In this document: one piece after another, positions 12,113 to 24,435 of the stretch | Position numbering within the stretch: the stretch's first letter is position 1 | How the letters are laid out: every line of letters begins with the position of its first letter | Source of the DNA: Monodelphis domestica | Taxonomy: Eukaryota; Chordata; Mammalia; Didelphimorphia; Didelphidae | Length of the DNA stretch: 64,000 nt | Assembly (NCBI RefSeq): GCF_027887165.1 | Contig: NC_077235.1 | Span: forward strand, 17,941,383-18,005,382 | Direction: 5' to 3' | Made by a program: the position numbers and the translations under genes | The notes under the pieces: model-generated | Databases searched by the model: none | What the model saw: the letters and a program-made list of their open reading frames with translations, nothing else | Told to the model about the DNA's origin: nothing

Positions 12113-12330
12113 AAGTGATTTATTAAGAACTTATCAAGCAGCATGCATTAAGCAGTATGCTAAGTGCTAGGGTTAAAAATACAAAAACAAGATAATCCTT
12201 GATCTCAGAAGGCTCACATACTACAGGGGGAGACCATGTATATTGAGGAATGTTGGTTAAGAAAGGGTGTGTCACTCTAGGAAGTCACAGAGAAGGTAAG
12301 TGGAGGCATGGAACAGCTGATTGACAAACC
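12113..12330 (+). repeat. Old interspersed repeat (TTATTAAG...TGCTAAGTGCT type)
   Basis: Same motif set as 1285-1355: a phrase for 'tissue of target-like' TTATTAAGAACTTATCAAGC, GCTAAGTGCTAGGG and GATCTCAGAAGGCTCACA. Probably L2- or MIR-related; family not resolved. Confidence 0.45.
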
Positions 12331-12978
12331 CTTTTCAGAAGTAACAGTAATACAGATTTTACCAGAGATTTCCCAGCTAGATTAAGAAAGTACAATGAGA
12401 GTAGATGGGATCTTTGTCTACTGTCAGGGTACATGTCAAGAAGATGGCTGGAGTGGATGTCTAAATGGAATGCAAAGTATGGTTTGGTGTCATTTAAAGC
12501 TGCCCAAGTATAGTGGACTATATGAGTCTTTACTCACTTAACAATTGAGACAGGGAAGGAATTCCAGAGCTGTTTGGACCAGGAAATAAATACAAGTACA
12601 TACAGCAAATATATTTAAAACACATATAGAACAAAAGCAGATAAAACAAAATCTAGTATGCTTCAGGTAACTTAAAAAGCAGGAAGTGGAATCACGATCT
12701 CAGATAAGACAACAAGAAGTTGGTGATGTGGAGAGAAAAAGAAGGAAAAGTATATCAGATGAAAAATACCACCAATAATGGACATTATCAGATATTTATG
12801 GCCCCCAAAGCATAATGACTAAGAACTTAAAGGAAAGGACTAGAGAAATTGCAAAAAGGCAATGACAGCAACATAAAGAGATTAAGAGACTTTAATATTC
12901 ATCTCTCGGACTAGGATACAGTAGAATGAAATGTTGTATGATCTAGATTTGACTAACCTTGGAAAACTTACAAATGGA
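12331..12978 (+). mobile_element. Degraded L1 ORF2 sequence, low confidence
   Basis: 12790-12978 resembles an L1 ORF2 segment (translated YMAPKA-like block, then NIHLSD) and continues after the SINE at 13182. 12331-12790 is unassigned. Confidence 0.4.
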
Positions 12979-13181
12979 GGAGCAGCTGAGTAGCTCAGTG
13001 GATTGAGAGCCAGGCCCAAAGTTGGGAGGTCCTAGGTTCAAATGTGACCTCAGACACTTCCCAGCTGTGGGACCCTGGGCAAGTCAATTAACCCCCATTG
13101 CCTAGCCCTTACCACTCTTCTGCCTTGGAACCAATATACAGTATTAATTCCAAGATGGAAGGTATGGGGTTTAAAAAAAAG
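12979..13181 (+). repeat. tRNA-derived SINE with clear target-site duplication
   Basis: GAGTAGCTCAGTGGATTGAG (A box), TAGGTTCAAATGTG (B box), CATTGCCTAGCCCTTACC, GGAAGGTATGGGG and an A-tail. Flanked by a 16-base repeat with one mismatch at 12963-12978 and 13182-13197. Confidence 0.95.
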
Positions 13182-13324
13182 AAAACTTATAAATGGAAAC
13201 AGTAAAGAATACCCATATTTTCAGCATACAGCAGTATGTGTATCAAAATTTGTGATGGGCCATGGTATAAAGCAGTAATGAACAAACAAAAAAGGCATAT
13301 AATGACTTTAATTACTTTGCTCTA

Positions 13325-13480
13325 ATCCAGAAGTGTCATTCTCCAGTCTAATAGGCTACATATGACTGCAAAACTCCAAAGGAAATCCCGAAACAGAATA
13401 AATTATAAATAGGAAATGTTTAACCAAATAAATAAAAATACATTAAAACCTAGATAATGTTAATTTGTGGTTTTCTAAGT
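13325..13480 (+). mobile_element. Possible hAT-like DNA transposon remnant
   Basis: GTGTCATTCTCCAGTCTAAT, AGGAAATGTTTAACCAAAT and AATAATGTTAATTTGTGG resemble a marsupial non-autonomous hAT family. Weak. Confidence 0.35.
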
Positions 13481-14490
13481 CAATATTTTAGAGTGCTGGT
13501 CAAGAAAAGGTGTTTTGCTCTAAGAGGTCAAAGGGATGGTAAATGAGGACATGGAGACATCCCTCACAGGAATCCCTCTCAATTTGGGCTTGATACTACC
13601 ACTGTAGGCCACTGTCCCAGTGGCAAGCTGCAATATCTTTCCCCCATTGACTAGAATTCTTAATACTTTCTTATCTATTAACATTAATTAGGTTTTCCAA
13701 AGAAAGATTTACTTCAAAGATAAGACAAAAATACATGCATTTCCCCTTCTGTGCCTCAGAGGTGTACTTTCTCCTTGTTCTACCCTGATCTCTGGGGAGA
13801 ATGGGCTTAACATATTTTCTATATAATATTAGTCCTACCAAGTTCACATCCAATTGCAATATGACTGATGCATGAGTCCTTGTCTCATTTACTACTGAAC
13901 TGTCTCTAAAAGGTTGGGTTCTTGCTCCTTTTGGCATCTGTGTTGAGCTGACTACAAAACCTAGAGTGAATTTAAGATTCCAATATTCTAGAACTCAAGG
14001 GTTCCCAAACTCTGGAACTTCTGGACTCAGGAGGCACTGTCTCTTGAAATCACAAGTGTGCAGTTTCCAATTCTTTCATCAAAAAGAAATGAAAAGATAG
14101 CCAGGCTGTCAAAGTCCCCCGGCCTGTAATCAAAGACCATATGTTGGTCTCAAGGATAAAAGATAAGGATGTTCTCCATAGTGTTTTTCACTGTATACCT
14201 CCGGTGAAGGAGTCCCTAAAAGAAATAACAGACTGAGAGAAGGACAGAGTCTCTTGTCAGCTAGTGCTTTTTGAAGAAACCCCTAGTTCTGGTAAAGCAG
14301 TCAATGAAAGAATCAGCCATTTGCCATATGGTCAGCAGACCAAAATCAGTTTCAGAATGTCTACACATACTCCAATGCCCAAGACACATCCATTGTGTCA
14401 GTTCTCTCTCCCCAGCTTCTTCACAGTAAAAGATGCCATCGGAGGCATTTTGCAATGCACTAGTCCCTAGACTATGTTCAAGAAAAACTT
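13481..14490. other. Unassigned sequence
   Basis: Moderate GC. Two minus-strand open frames (88 and 64 residues) have no recognisable domain. Could include old LTR or single-copy sequence. Confidence 0.3.
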
Positions 14491-14940
14491 TATGGACCCT
14501 AACATAGCGAAATTATTAATGAATAAAGAAAATATGAGTAAAAGATATATTACTTTAAGGGGACACTGGAAACATGGATAATTACTGGGTCGAAAATTAA
14601 ACCATAAAATCAATAAATATGTTTAATAATGATGGTGATAGGATGTAGCTAAAGCAGCACTCAGAGGGAAATTATATTTCAGAAAACATATAATGATAAA
14701 GAAAAAGAGAGGATCAATGAGCTGAGCATGCAACTTGAAAAATTAAAAAATAAAAATTAGAAACCACAAAACAAGTAAAATGAAATATTGGAAATTGTAG
14801 GAGAAATGGAGAATTCAAAAATAGAAAGATTACATATTTAATAACCAAAACTAAAAGTTGGTTTATGAAAATATAATAATCATCATCAACCATTGGCCTA
14901 CCTGATAAAAAAGAGAAGAAAATCAACTCTATTCTATCCT
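14491..14940 (+). mobile_element. Old L1 ORF2 fragment
   Basis: GCTAAAGCAGCACTCAGAGG, then GATCAATGAGCTGAGCATGC and a GGAGAAAT run match the ORF2 endonuclease-RT linker region of L1, with many stops. Confidence 0.65.
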
Positions 14941-14959
14941 CTTCTCTCATGTCCCTTTA

Positions 14960-15790
14960 AAACTTACCCTATGCTGGAGGGGCTGTGGCAAAGTAGGGAC
15001 ACTAATTCATTGCTGGTGGAGTTGTGAATGGATCCAACCATTCTGGAGGGCAATTTGGAACTATGCCCAAAGGGCGCTAAAAGACCATCTGCCCTTTGAT
15101 CCAGCCATAGCACTGCTGGGTTTGTACCCCAAAGAGATAATAAGGAAAAAGACTTGTACAAGAATATTCATAGCTGCGCTCTTTGTGGTGGCAAAAAATT
15201 GGAAAATGAGGGGATGCCCTTCAGTTGGAGAATGGCTGAACAAATTGTGGTATATGTCAGTGATGGAATACTATTGTGCTAAAAGGAATGATGAACTGGA
15301 GGAATTCCATGCAGACTGGAACAACCTCTAGGAATTGATGCAGAGTGAAAGGAGCAGAACCAGGAGAACATTGTACACAGAGACTAATACACTGTGGTTC
15401 AATCAGATGTAATGGACTTCTCCATGAGTGGCAACGCAGTGATCCTAAACCACCTGGAAGGATCTACGAGAAAGAACACTATCCACATCCAGAGGAAAAA
15501 TTGTGGGAGTAGAAACACTGAAGAAAAACAACTGCTTGATTACATGGGTCCAGGGGGATATGATTGGAGATATAGACTCTAAAGGATCACCATAGTGCAA
15601 ATATCACAACATGGAAATGGGTTCTGATCAAGGACACATGTAATACCCAGTGGAATTATGCGTGGGCTACGGGAAGGGTGGGAGGAGGGAAGGGAGGGAA
15701 AGAATATGATTTTTGTAACCAAGGAATAATGTTCTAAATGGACTAATTTTTTTTAAATAATAAATTTAAAAAATAGGGAAAAATTAAAAA
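14960..15790 (+). mobile_element. L1 3' end, well preserved
   Basis: GGAGGGGCTGTGGCAAAGTA, FDPAIALLGLYPKE and CTRIFIAALFVVAKNWKMRG encode the ORF2 C-terminus. A G-rich 3' UTR (GGGTGGGAGGAGGGAAGG) and an A-tail follow. It is nearly identical to the element ending at 56683, so the two belong to one relatively young subfamily. Confidence 0.85.
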
Positions 15791-16139
15791 AAAACAAAAA
15801 TAAAGTATGATGACTTGAAACTAAAATGGGAAAGAGAAGAGAGAGCACTGCTGAGGTATTTATATACCTCAATAAAGAATTACCATAAGGAAAAAAAATT
15901 ACCCTAACCAAGATCTTGTCCTTCCCTAAGCCTCAGCCCTGGATTTTTCCCATCATCTGTGCTTACTTTCCTAAGCACATGACACTGAATAAAACTGGAA
16001 AAAATCATGACAACATTCCGAGTCCAATACTATTTACATTTCATAATCTCAACTGGGATCTTACTAACAAGAGATACTCTTATCACTTCTGAGGTGGACT
16101 GTTCCAATAGCCTTCTGGTTCAGTTCTTTCCCCACTCCT
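15791..16139. other. Unassigned sequence with possible L1 flank
   Basis: 15800-15900 may continue the older L1 seen at 14491-14940; the rest is unrecognised. Confidence 0.3.
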
Positions 16140-16620
16140 GTTCATTCCTCACTCAGCTGTCAAAATGAACATCTAAAAGCACAAATTTCACTATGTCTCC
16201 CCCCTCCCTATTCAATCAAATCAAGTGGCTCCATATTGCCTCCAGGATTAAATAAAAAACACTATTTGCCTTTTAAAACCTTTCATAACTTATACCCTTC
16301 CAGAATTTTCTCTTGCTGTTCCCCTATGTCTAAAACTCTCCTTACTCATATCTGCTTCCTAATTTTCTTGGGTTCAAGTCTCAGCTAAAATCTTTTCTTC
16401 TGTAAAAACTCTTTCCTTATTTCTAATGTCTTTCCTCAATTGATCATATCCAGTTAATCTTGGCTATATCTTATTTGTACACAGTTGATTGCAAATCATC
16501 TTGCTCATTGGACTGCAAGCTCTTAGAAAGCAGGAACTGTCTAAAACTTTCTTTGTATCCTCAGGGTTTATCATAGTTCTTGGCACACAGTGAGCGCTTA
16601 ATAAATGCTTCTTGACTAAG
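16140..16620 (+). mobile_element. L2-type LINE, 3' end
   Basis: AAGTGGCTCCATATTGCCTC, ACTGCAAGCTCTTAGAAAGC, TTCTTGGCACACAGTGAGCG and CTTAATAAATGCTTCTTGAC follow the L2-type C-terminal and 3' UTR order. Confidence 0.85.
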
Positions 16621-16865
16621 TAAGGAGAACTATAGTCCAGTCTTACTAATGAATATTGAAGAAAATACTAATATACAAGGGAAAAAATCATTAAACATTT
16701 ATTAATCATCTCTCACAAACCAGGAGTCAACAAAAACATATCCAGAAAATAATGCATTATGGCCAAGTTAGATTCACAGTAGGCATACAAGGATGGTTCA
16801 ACATCAGGCAAACTATTAGCACAATTAAGCTGGTCAATACATATTTATTAAGTACTCCCTATCTA
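16621..16865 (+). mobile_element. L1 ORF2 fragment, part 1
   Basis: GCATACAAGGATGGTTCAAC and ATCAGGCAAACTATTAGCAC encode the QGWFNIRQTI-type RT block of L1. Continues at 17200 after another repeat. Confidence 0.65.
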
Positions 16866-17195
16866 CCCTGTCTAGATCATTGCTTTGCCATGGTGTGGGG
16901 ACTGGCATAGCTCAAAGAAACTATGAACTATGCTGTGGTGGGTTAACCAAATCATAATGGAGAGCTCTTCCAAAAAAAAAGGGAGATCCAATGAAGAAGG
17001 TAATGGTGAACCACTGGAGTATTTTGGCCAAGAAAACTGCATGGACAATATTAAAAAGATATGACATCAGAAGATGAGCCCTTCAGGTTTAGAGCTATCC
17101 AACATGTGAGATAGTAGAGGACAGAAGGGCTTGGTTTGCTACCGTCCACAAGGTCATGAAGAATATGACCCGACTGAATGACTGAACAACAATGA
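16866..17195 (+). mobile_element. RTE/BovB-type LINE 3' end fragment
   Basis: GTGAACCACTGGAGTATTTT, GGCCAAGAAAACTGCATGG and CATGAAGAATATGACCCGAC / TGAATGACTGAACAACAATG match the characteristic RTE-type terminus shared with marsupial SINE tails. Confidence 0.6.
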
Positions 17196-17790
17196 GCCAG
17201 ATGTTGTGCAAAATACTGGATTAATTAGTCATACAAAGAAAGAACAAAACCCATAATTATTTCAATAAATGCTAAAAAATCTTTGGCCAAAATATAGCAT
17301 TCATTTCTGTTAAAAATTCTAAAAGTCCTAGTCAGGAAGAGTTCTTTTTAATAAGACCAGAAGCAGGTTTTTAAATTCAAGAAAGAGCCTTACATGTAAT
17401 AGAGAAACTCTAAGAGCTTTTGTAGTATGAATAGGAATTACCAAGGATGTACCTAACCAATTTGAAGAAATGTTAGTTACAGCAATGAGGAAAAAACACA
17501 TGTAAAAATATTTTTAGCCAAAAAAGGGATAAAACTATTACTGTTGGCAGATGTCATGATGGTGAACAGAGAAAACCATAGTCTTCAAAGAAATAAATTG
17601 AGATAATTAAAATCTATAGCAAGGTAGCAGCACATGAAACAAATCCATGAAACTCATCAGCATTTCAATAGACTATTATAAAAAAAAAGAAACTAGAAGA
17701 GAAATTTCCTTCAAAATAACTACAAAAATGCACGAAATATCCAGACCTACTGAGATAGAAAGAAGTTTTAGAGAAACACTCTTTAGACCA
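17196..17790 (+). mobile_element. L1 ORF2 reverse-transcriptase fragment, part 2
   Basis: The translation contains a decayed catalytic block, KLLLLADVMM in place of an L1 (F/Y)ADD-type motif, then IDYYKKKE. Broken by stops and inactive. Confidence 0.65.
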
Positions 17791-17888
17791 AGAATTCTAA
17801 ATTTTTTTTTCCTTAAATGGAAACTTTGGGCTATATGCAAAACTATATAGAATCCTTTCCAGAATAATGTTTTTAAATGTATGAAATA
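17791..17888 (+). mobile_element. hAT-like remnant, left part
   Basis: CAAGAATTCTAAATTTTTTT and CCAGAATAATGTTTTTAAAT; interrupted by a SINE at 17889. Confidence 0.5.
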
Positions 17889-18090
17889 GGGGGCAGCTGG
17901 GTAGCTCAGTGGATGGAGAGCCAGGCCTAGAGACGGGAGGTCCTAGGTTCAAATCTGGCCTCAGACACTTCCCAGCTGTGTGACCCTGGGCAAGTCACTT
18001 GTCCCCCATTGCCTAGCCCTTCCCACTCTTCTGTCTTGGACTCAATATACAGTATTGACTCCAAGATGGAAGGTAAGGGTTTAAAAAAAA
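17889..18090 (+). repeat. tRNA-derived SINE with target-site duplication
   Basis: Full-length copy with GGGGGCAGCTGGGTAGCTCA, GGTTCAAATCTGGCCTCAG, CATTGCCTAGCCCTTCCC and GGAAGGTAAGGGTTT(A)n. A 15-base repeat with one mismatch flanks it (17874-17888 and 18091-18105). Confidence 0.95.
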
Positions 18091-18260
18091 TAAATGCATG
18101 AAATAAAATACATAAGAATACAAAGGAAATCAACTATAACAAAATAAAGATGAAATTTTTGCATCAAGTTTGTGGACCCTTGAAAACGTATCTGTGGACC
18201 CCTTGTGTGTGGAATCCTATGGAATTCCAGTAAAAAAATTCCTTCTTTGGACAAATAATG
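18091..18260 (+). mobile_element. hAT-like remnant, right part
   Basis: Resumes with ATAAAATACATAAGAATACA and ends with GTGGACCCCTTGTGTGTGG, the same block order as 9420-9620. Confidence 0.5.
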
Positions 18261-18354
18261 GGAGACAAACCAGAAAGGCATGAACTATTATGTCTGGTCC
18301 AAGTTAATATGATAAGAATGACTACAAACAAATTTAATTAAAAGATGTGATCTA

Positions 18355-18556
18355 GGGGGCAGCTGGGTAGCTCAGTGGATTAAGAGCCAGTCCTAGACAC
18401 GGGAGGTCCTAGGTTCAAATCTGGCCTCAGCCACTTCCTAGCTGTGTGACCCTGGGCAAGTCACTTGACCCCCATTGCCTAGCCCTGACCACTCTTCTGC
18501 CTTGGAGCCAATACACAGTATTGACTCCAAGACGGAAGGTAAGGGTTTAAAAAAAA
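18355..18556 (+). repeat. tRNA-derived SINE, perfect target-site duplication
   Basis: Full-length, same subfamily as 17889-18090. A perfect 14-base repeat AAAGATGTGATCTA flanks it at 18341-18354 and 18557-18570, so this is one of the younger insertions. Confidence 0.97.
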
Positions 18557-18570
18557 AAAGATGTGATCTA

Positions 18571-18954
18571 CACACATTAAAAGAAGCTTAGTCCAAATTG
18601 TTTACTCCCTTTCCTTGTTGGGTCTGATAAGCTCATATTCCACTGCCTTTGCAAGACAGGCAGCTGCTTCCCTATGACTAGTCCAGCCTCACCCTTGGCA
18701 AGCACAGAATTTGGGGATACTTTTTTTACACACAAACCACAATTTCAATTATATAACATTAAAATGTTGAGAGGGGAAAGAGTAGTGGGGGAAAGATCTT
18801 CATCAAATATCAATGATAAAAACCTGATAACCATACTAAAAAGGGAATATATAAAATTTTCTAACACCAAGGATTGTTGCCAGACTGAAATGCGCCCTCC
18901 CCAAAGTGAAAAAATAGTTTAAAAAAGAATAATTGAAAACTATAAATGATGAAT
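18571..18954. other. Unassigned sequence
   Basis: No gene or repeat recognised. Confidence 0.3.
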
Positions 18955-19740
18955 ACTTACTCCAAATCAGTAAGAGAAAAAACAAAAACAAATTAAAACA
19001 CCTCTGAAGTTTCACCTCATTTCATGCAAACTGGCAAAGAGGAAAAACAAACTAGTTGTAGAATCAGTGTTGGAAGGCCTGATGGAAAAGCAGCACACTG
19101 ATACGCAGCTAGAGAATCTATGAATTGTTCAAATCTTCTCACTAAAAATAAATTTCAACCTTTTACCCTTTGTCACAATGGAGAGTGGAAAATGTCTGTG
19201 ATTTAAAGGCAAAATACATCAATAAAACTTATGGTTTTCAAAAACTTTTTTGGCATGTTTGCTTTTATTGGGGAGATGAACTCAGAATCCAAAATACCTG
19301 CTCTGCGGATGTTATCAAAATTTCAAAACTTGAAATGAGCAAAAGGGTAATACCTGTACCTGAAACACAGATTTCTGTAGGGTAGTCAGTCTGGGGGGAT
19401 TAGAAAATTAATTTACTTTTAGACATGCTAAATTTGGGATTGAAAAAGTTGAAAAAATATGAAGGAAAGAGGACTTGCAGTCCAAGATCTCAAACTATAC
19501 TATAGAGCAGTGATCATCAAAACAATTTGGTACTGGCTAAGAGACAGAAAGGAGGACCAGTGGAATAGACTTGGGGTAAATGACCTCAGCAAGACAGTCT
19601 ATGACAAGCCCAAAGGACATTCACATCAGGCAACTTGGCCATTTTGGGGTATAAATACCTCTGACAAAGGGTTTAAAAGACCAGAATGCTGAAAGATTTT
19701 CAAGTGAAGCTCTTGAAAAAACTGGTGATATGAGTGATCC
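18955..19740 (+). mobile_element. L1 ORF2 fragments, rearranged order
   Basis: 18955-19060 carries the 'CTCTGAAGTTTCACCTCATT' C-terminal block. 19455-19690 carries the more upstream ERGLAVQDLKLYYRAVIIKT and WNRLGVNDLSK blocks. The order implies two separate insertions rather than one element. Confidence 0.7.
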
Positions 19741-20174
19741 ATGTTGTTCCTACTATGTCGTACGAATAATGGAAAAATTATCTGTGGTAATTCACTAAGT
19801 AGGTTTTAGAATTGGTACTGCTTTGTCCAAATAGCCCAGAAAGAGAGAATTGAATGGATCTAGCCACTTATTGTTTTGGTGAACTCCCAGATCTCCTGGA
19901 AATTATCCAAAAATCAGACTGAAAATTCAGAAGCAGCCATTATTAAGTTGTCTCAATGTGTAATGGGAAAATTAGGTAGGAGTTCATAGATCCTAAGGTA
20001 CGGGTACCTCAAGTCAATTCTTGATGAAGAATGATTCTCCAGTATGGATCCAAGTGGACAGACCATGAATGAAAGGAAAGGAAAATTCCTACTTCTTAGA
20101 AAGAGCAGGAAGTCTAAGAGGGTGTTACAGGAATGACTCCAGCCAATTAGAATTTTCTCAAAAGCAATACTGAT
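19741..20174. other. Unassigned sequence
   Basis: No gene or repeat recognised. Confidence 0.3.
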
Positions 20175-20378
20175 GGGGGCAGATTTGTGGCTCAATGGAT
20201 GGAGAGCCAGGCCTAGTGATGGGAAGTCCTGGGTTCAAATTTGTCCTCAGACACTTCCCAGCTGGGTGACCCTGGGCAAGTCACTTAACCCCCATTGCCT
20301 AGCCCTTACCACTCTTCTGCCTTGGAGCCAATACACAGTATTGACTCCAAGAGGAAGGTAAGGGGTTAAAAAACAAAA
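20175..20378 (+). repeat. tRNA-derived SINE
   Basis: GGGGCAGATTTGTGGCTCAA, GGGTTCAAATTTGTCCTCAG and CATTGCCTAGCCCTTACCAC plus A-tail. Flanking 12-base repeat with one mismatch at 20161-20172 and 20379-20390. Confidence 0.9.
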
Positions 20379-21073
20379 AAAGAAATACTGCCTATATTAT
20401 TAAAACATCATGACACAGATTTAAACATAGTAAACAGGGATCTGGAAAATGAGTTGAGATCTGTCTTCACGAAAGGCGTATAGCTCCTTAGCTACCTGGA
20501 GGCATTTTTCTCAGTTTGAAATTTTTTTTGTACATTGCAATTTACAATTTGCAACACTGGGGATAATTAGTAAGACAAGAACTTTATATGCACAAGGATT
20601 TTAGTTCTTGACAGAAATTGTTTCTATGTTACTATGGCATTTGTTCCAATGCAAAGGAAATCTACTCAAAAAGGTTTTCTTTTCCCTCTAGGCCCAGGGT
20701 CAATGTGAAGTAATTGCTTTGATTTCTTTCAACAATTTGCTGGAAAATTCTAGGTTCATCTCAGCACTTACAGTTGTAAAGTCATGACAAGAAAAATGGT
20801 AGTTTCCTGGAGAAAAACATGTCATCAGTGATAAACAACCCCAAACTCAGTCAAGCAGGTAATGCATTGCAGGTCAGAAACTACACCCCAGACAATATGG
20901 CATATGCAGGTAATACAGAAAATGTCACATTTGAAGGAGGAAATATCCTTTTTAAAAACCACTACATCCACAACAAATCAGAGGGCAGGGCATGAGTTAC
21001 TTGCTGACATAAAAACATGAAAGCTTTAAGAGGCAAAGAGGAATGAATTTACAAGTTTTGCAGCAGCAATACT
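20379..21073. other. Unassigned sequence
   Basis: No recognised repeat or gene; candidate single-copy DNA. Confidence 0.3.
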
Positions 21074-21345
21074 TAGGCCACTAGGTGGCAGAGTGGGAAC
21101 AGTGTTGAGCCTCAAGCCAGGAAGGCCCAAGTTGAAATATTTGACCTCAAAAACTTACTAGATGTATGACCCTGAGCAAGTCATTTAACCAATGAGCACC
21201 TCCAATTCCTCATCTATGAAATGGTGATGAGTAGCACTTGGCTCATGCAGTTGTTGTGAGGACCAAATGAGATAATAATTATAAAGCACTTGTAGCACAG
21301 TCCCCCGGCACATAGTACGTAGATAATAAGTGCTTTTTCACCCTC
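21074..21345 (+). repeat. MIR/CORE-type SINE with LINE-like tail
   Basis: CACTAGGTGGCAGAGTGGGA, ATGACCCTGAGCAAGTCATT, TGTTGTGAGGACCAAATGAG and GGCACATAGTACG run in the order of a long mammalian CORE-SINE. Confidence 0.8.
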
Positions 21346-22929
21346 TTCTTCCTGACACAATGAACAGTGCAAAGATAATCAAGAATCTTAGCTGAACTAT
21401 AAGCCACAGCAGTAAACCAAAGAAGGATTTAAGTATAAATTAGAATAACGTTAACTATGATGGAAGATTATGAACAGGAAAGACCCCAATCTAAAGTAAG
21501 ATAAAACTGCACCTGGAACTAGAGAAGGATGTTTGGTGAGGAGAGACAGCCATCTTTAATTTGTCAGTTTTAACAAATTTCCACTTATTATTGGTAAAAT
21601 ATACTTTTCTTTACCAACACATCCATAGAAGCAAAAAGAGAACATGCTTGTTTTAGTCTTTAACTAGTATTTAAGGAAATAACCGTGACAGCCAACAAAA
21701 ACATTCCGCTCTAGCGATTTCCACTTCCCCAGCTGACGCCCATGATGTTCCCTACAAAGGTTTTGTTGGCAGGACGATACAGTTCTTGACTTTCTCAATG
21801 ACATGTGGTACAACATTCGAATGTTCAAGGCCACAATTAAATGCTAAGACAAAGCCAAATTGAGTAATAAGTTCATGTTTGGAATCGCAACAGATACAGA
21901 TGCCCAGTTCAGTTTCATTGGACTCTCGCAAATTCAGATGAAAAAAAAAGACATTAATCTCCTACTTTTATAGTTCAGACTTCAGGTAACCCTTGCTATC
22001 AGACACACATATGAGATTTTGGAAACAAGTAGTAGAAGGACTTTGGGGGAAACTGCTGTGTCCAAACTTACATACTTTGCATATAGGGCATCCCTAGGGC
22101 AAACCACAATCAGAGAAGACCTGAAAATTGTATACCAGTATATTTTAAGAAAAGGGGCAAAGTTCTTAGAGCCTGAAAGTATGAGGTGAGGAAGCTAACA
22201 AAGATAGAAGAAATGACAGAAGAAGCAGAAGGATTAACCAATCAAAGAGCTTTTATATGAATTACTTTTTATACCAACATAGGGAATCAATGAACTAAAT
22301 TTGGCAAAGGATTCCAAGAACAACAAAAAGGAATATTTAAGATATCAATTGGAGAAAAGAAGAAGATGGAAAAAGAAATAGGACTGCCACTGGATGGAAC
22401 AATGAATGGTAGGGAAAAAGGAGAGAAGGCTTAATAATTTGCCTCTCATCTATAGTAAGGAAAATGATGGTCTGATTGGAAAGGATCTACCTAAAAACAA
22501 AAAAGTCGAAAGAAGGGATAGACCCACTTTTGGAATAGGTGGGATGATATTAAATTTTAATAGCAGGAAGACCAGAGGAGCTCAATTCCAAAATCAAACA
22601 GATTTTGTTTCTGTTTTCTCTGCCAGTGACAACTGCCTTTGCCATGGAAATGACAAAACAAAATGGATAAAAGGGGATTGGTGTTGAGTATACAAAAGGA
22701 GATGGCAAGAGAGCACCTAGTAAGTAGTCCAGGATAAATTCCAGTTACCTAGCCCATATTAACTATAACCCTACATGTTGGAGGAAATGTGAAGGTTAAC
22801 TTACATAGGCAGTCAATAACATTTTTAAAAATTGTGGAAACTAAGAGGAAAAACCTCAAGAGTGCAGAAGATCAAATGTCATCCTTTTCTAAAAAGGGAA
22901 GAGAACAGAATCTATAAACTTGGAGGTTT
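21346..22929. other. Unassigned sequence
   Basis: No repeat recognised. 21745-21949 is open on the minus strand (about 68 codons, no ATG) with protein-like composition. The plus-strand 93-residue frame at 22406-22687 has no family resemblance. Confidence 0.3.
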
Positions 22930-23520
22930 TCAGAGCTAGTTGTTCTGGGGACCTGTAAATTTTTAGTACTTCAACGGTGGCATAATCTAATAAGAGGTAT
23001 GGTCATTCTTCTGGCTCATGCTCTGGTCTGAGAGCAACTGTTTTCTGCTCTGGAATTTTTACCAGGATCCTCCTCCCCTGTGGCAACGCTCCCTAGTATG
23101 TTAGTCTTTCTACTTGCCCTGGGATGGCGACCTGAAACTGTGTATGAGTGATGCAACAGAATCCTGCACCAAGTGACAGAGAAGTGTCTCCTGTAATCTC
23201 CTTCTGACCAATTGTCCTACCCCCTGACCATCAGTAGGGTGAGAGCTCTGGAAGTGCCAATTCAGTCATCCGATGCCTGTTTCTGGCCGTGACAGGGCAT
23301 AACCTGCACTCCACTCTCACCCCAATGAAACAGATCTTTCCTGTCAAATTTCTAAGTTGTTTTGGTAAGGAAACTGGTTTCACCATGTTCTTTTGTTGGT
23401 TCTGCCACACTAGAATTCATTTGGGGGCATTATTTTAAAATTGTTTGAAGGAGATTTAGGGAAAGCTCAGGGGAGTCCTTGCCTTTACTCCCATATTTTG
23501 GCTCTGTCTCTCTGATTTCT
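22930..23520 (-). mobile_element. L1 5' UTR-like segment, minus strand
   Basis: GATGGCGACCTGAAACTGTG, GCACCAAGTGACAGAGAAGT, CATCCGATGCCTGTTTCTGG and TTACTCCCATATTTTGGCTC read as the reverse of a marsupial L1 5' UTR, whose first bases are a GAGCCAAGATGG-type motif (here GAGCCAAAATATGG). Confidence 0.5.
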
Positions 23521-23579
23521 ACTTTATTAAGAAAACAGAGGTCATTCAACATGAGCTCCCACTTCTCTCTTTACCTTTA

Positions 23580-24300
23580 TCTCAAAATTTTTTCCCTATC
23601 ATCCTGACCCTGCTTTCCCTCAGTCTTCTCTGACAATGAGGCAGTTATTCTCTTTTCTAAGGTCAATTCCTCAATGTTGGAACTTGATCCCATCCTCACC
23701 TATCTTTTTAAGCAGAATGATCTCTCTATCATGTCTCCCTTCTCTAATCTCCAACATTTTTCAACTTACTAGTTCCTTCCCCATTGCCTTAAAATATCCC
23801 CAAGCATGCCTTCTCATCTGTAAAAAACAAACAAACAAAAAAACCCTTTATCAGAACTCATCATCAGTTCAGGCAATCATCCTATGTCTTTCTTAATCAA
23901 ACTCTTAGAAGAAGTTCTCTTTATCTCCCCCGCCCCTTACCACCTTTTCATCCCTTTGCAATCTGGCTTCTAAACTCATGGACTGATTGAAGCAGCATTT
24001 TCCAAAGTTACCAGTGGTATGCTGATTGGGAAATTTGAGGATCTTGTCTTAGTTGCCTGCCACTATTCATTATCCTCTCCTCTACTTCTAGATATTTTTT
24101 CCTCTCTGGGCCTTCATGCCAGTCTTCTCTTCTCATTCCCAAGTGCTCCTTTCTTAATCTCTTTTGTCAGTTTATCATCCAAATAATATTCTCTGACTTT
24201 AAGTAATCCTCAAAACTCTGTCCAAGGCTCTCTTCTTTCTCTATATTCTCTTAGTGCTAACCTCTTCAACCACCATTAGTTTACCATTTTTATGCTAATA
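23580..24300 (+). mobile_element. L2-type LINE ORF2 fragment
   Basis: TTCTAAACTCATGGACTGAT, GCATTTTCCAAAGTTACCAG, TTTTTCCTCTCTGGGCCTTC and CAAGGCTCTCTTCTTTCTCT match the RT region of L2-type elements, upstream of the segment seen at 60035. Confidence 0.75.
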
Positions 24301-24316
24301 ACTTCTACAACTATAT

Positions 24317-24385
24317 CCATCTATCTATCTATTTCTCTCTCTATCTATATCTACTTTTGTATCTGTCTATCTGTGTCTATCTGTG

Positions 24386-24435
<50 letters not shown>

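Noticed and set aside
17889..18100. tRNA gene suggested by A and B boxes
   Set aside because: The boxes belong to a tRNA-derived SINE with A-tail and target duplication; no cloverleaf.
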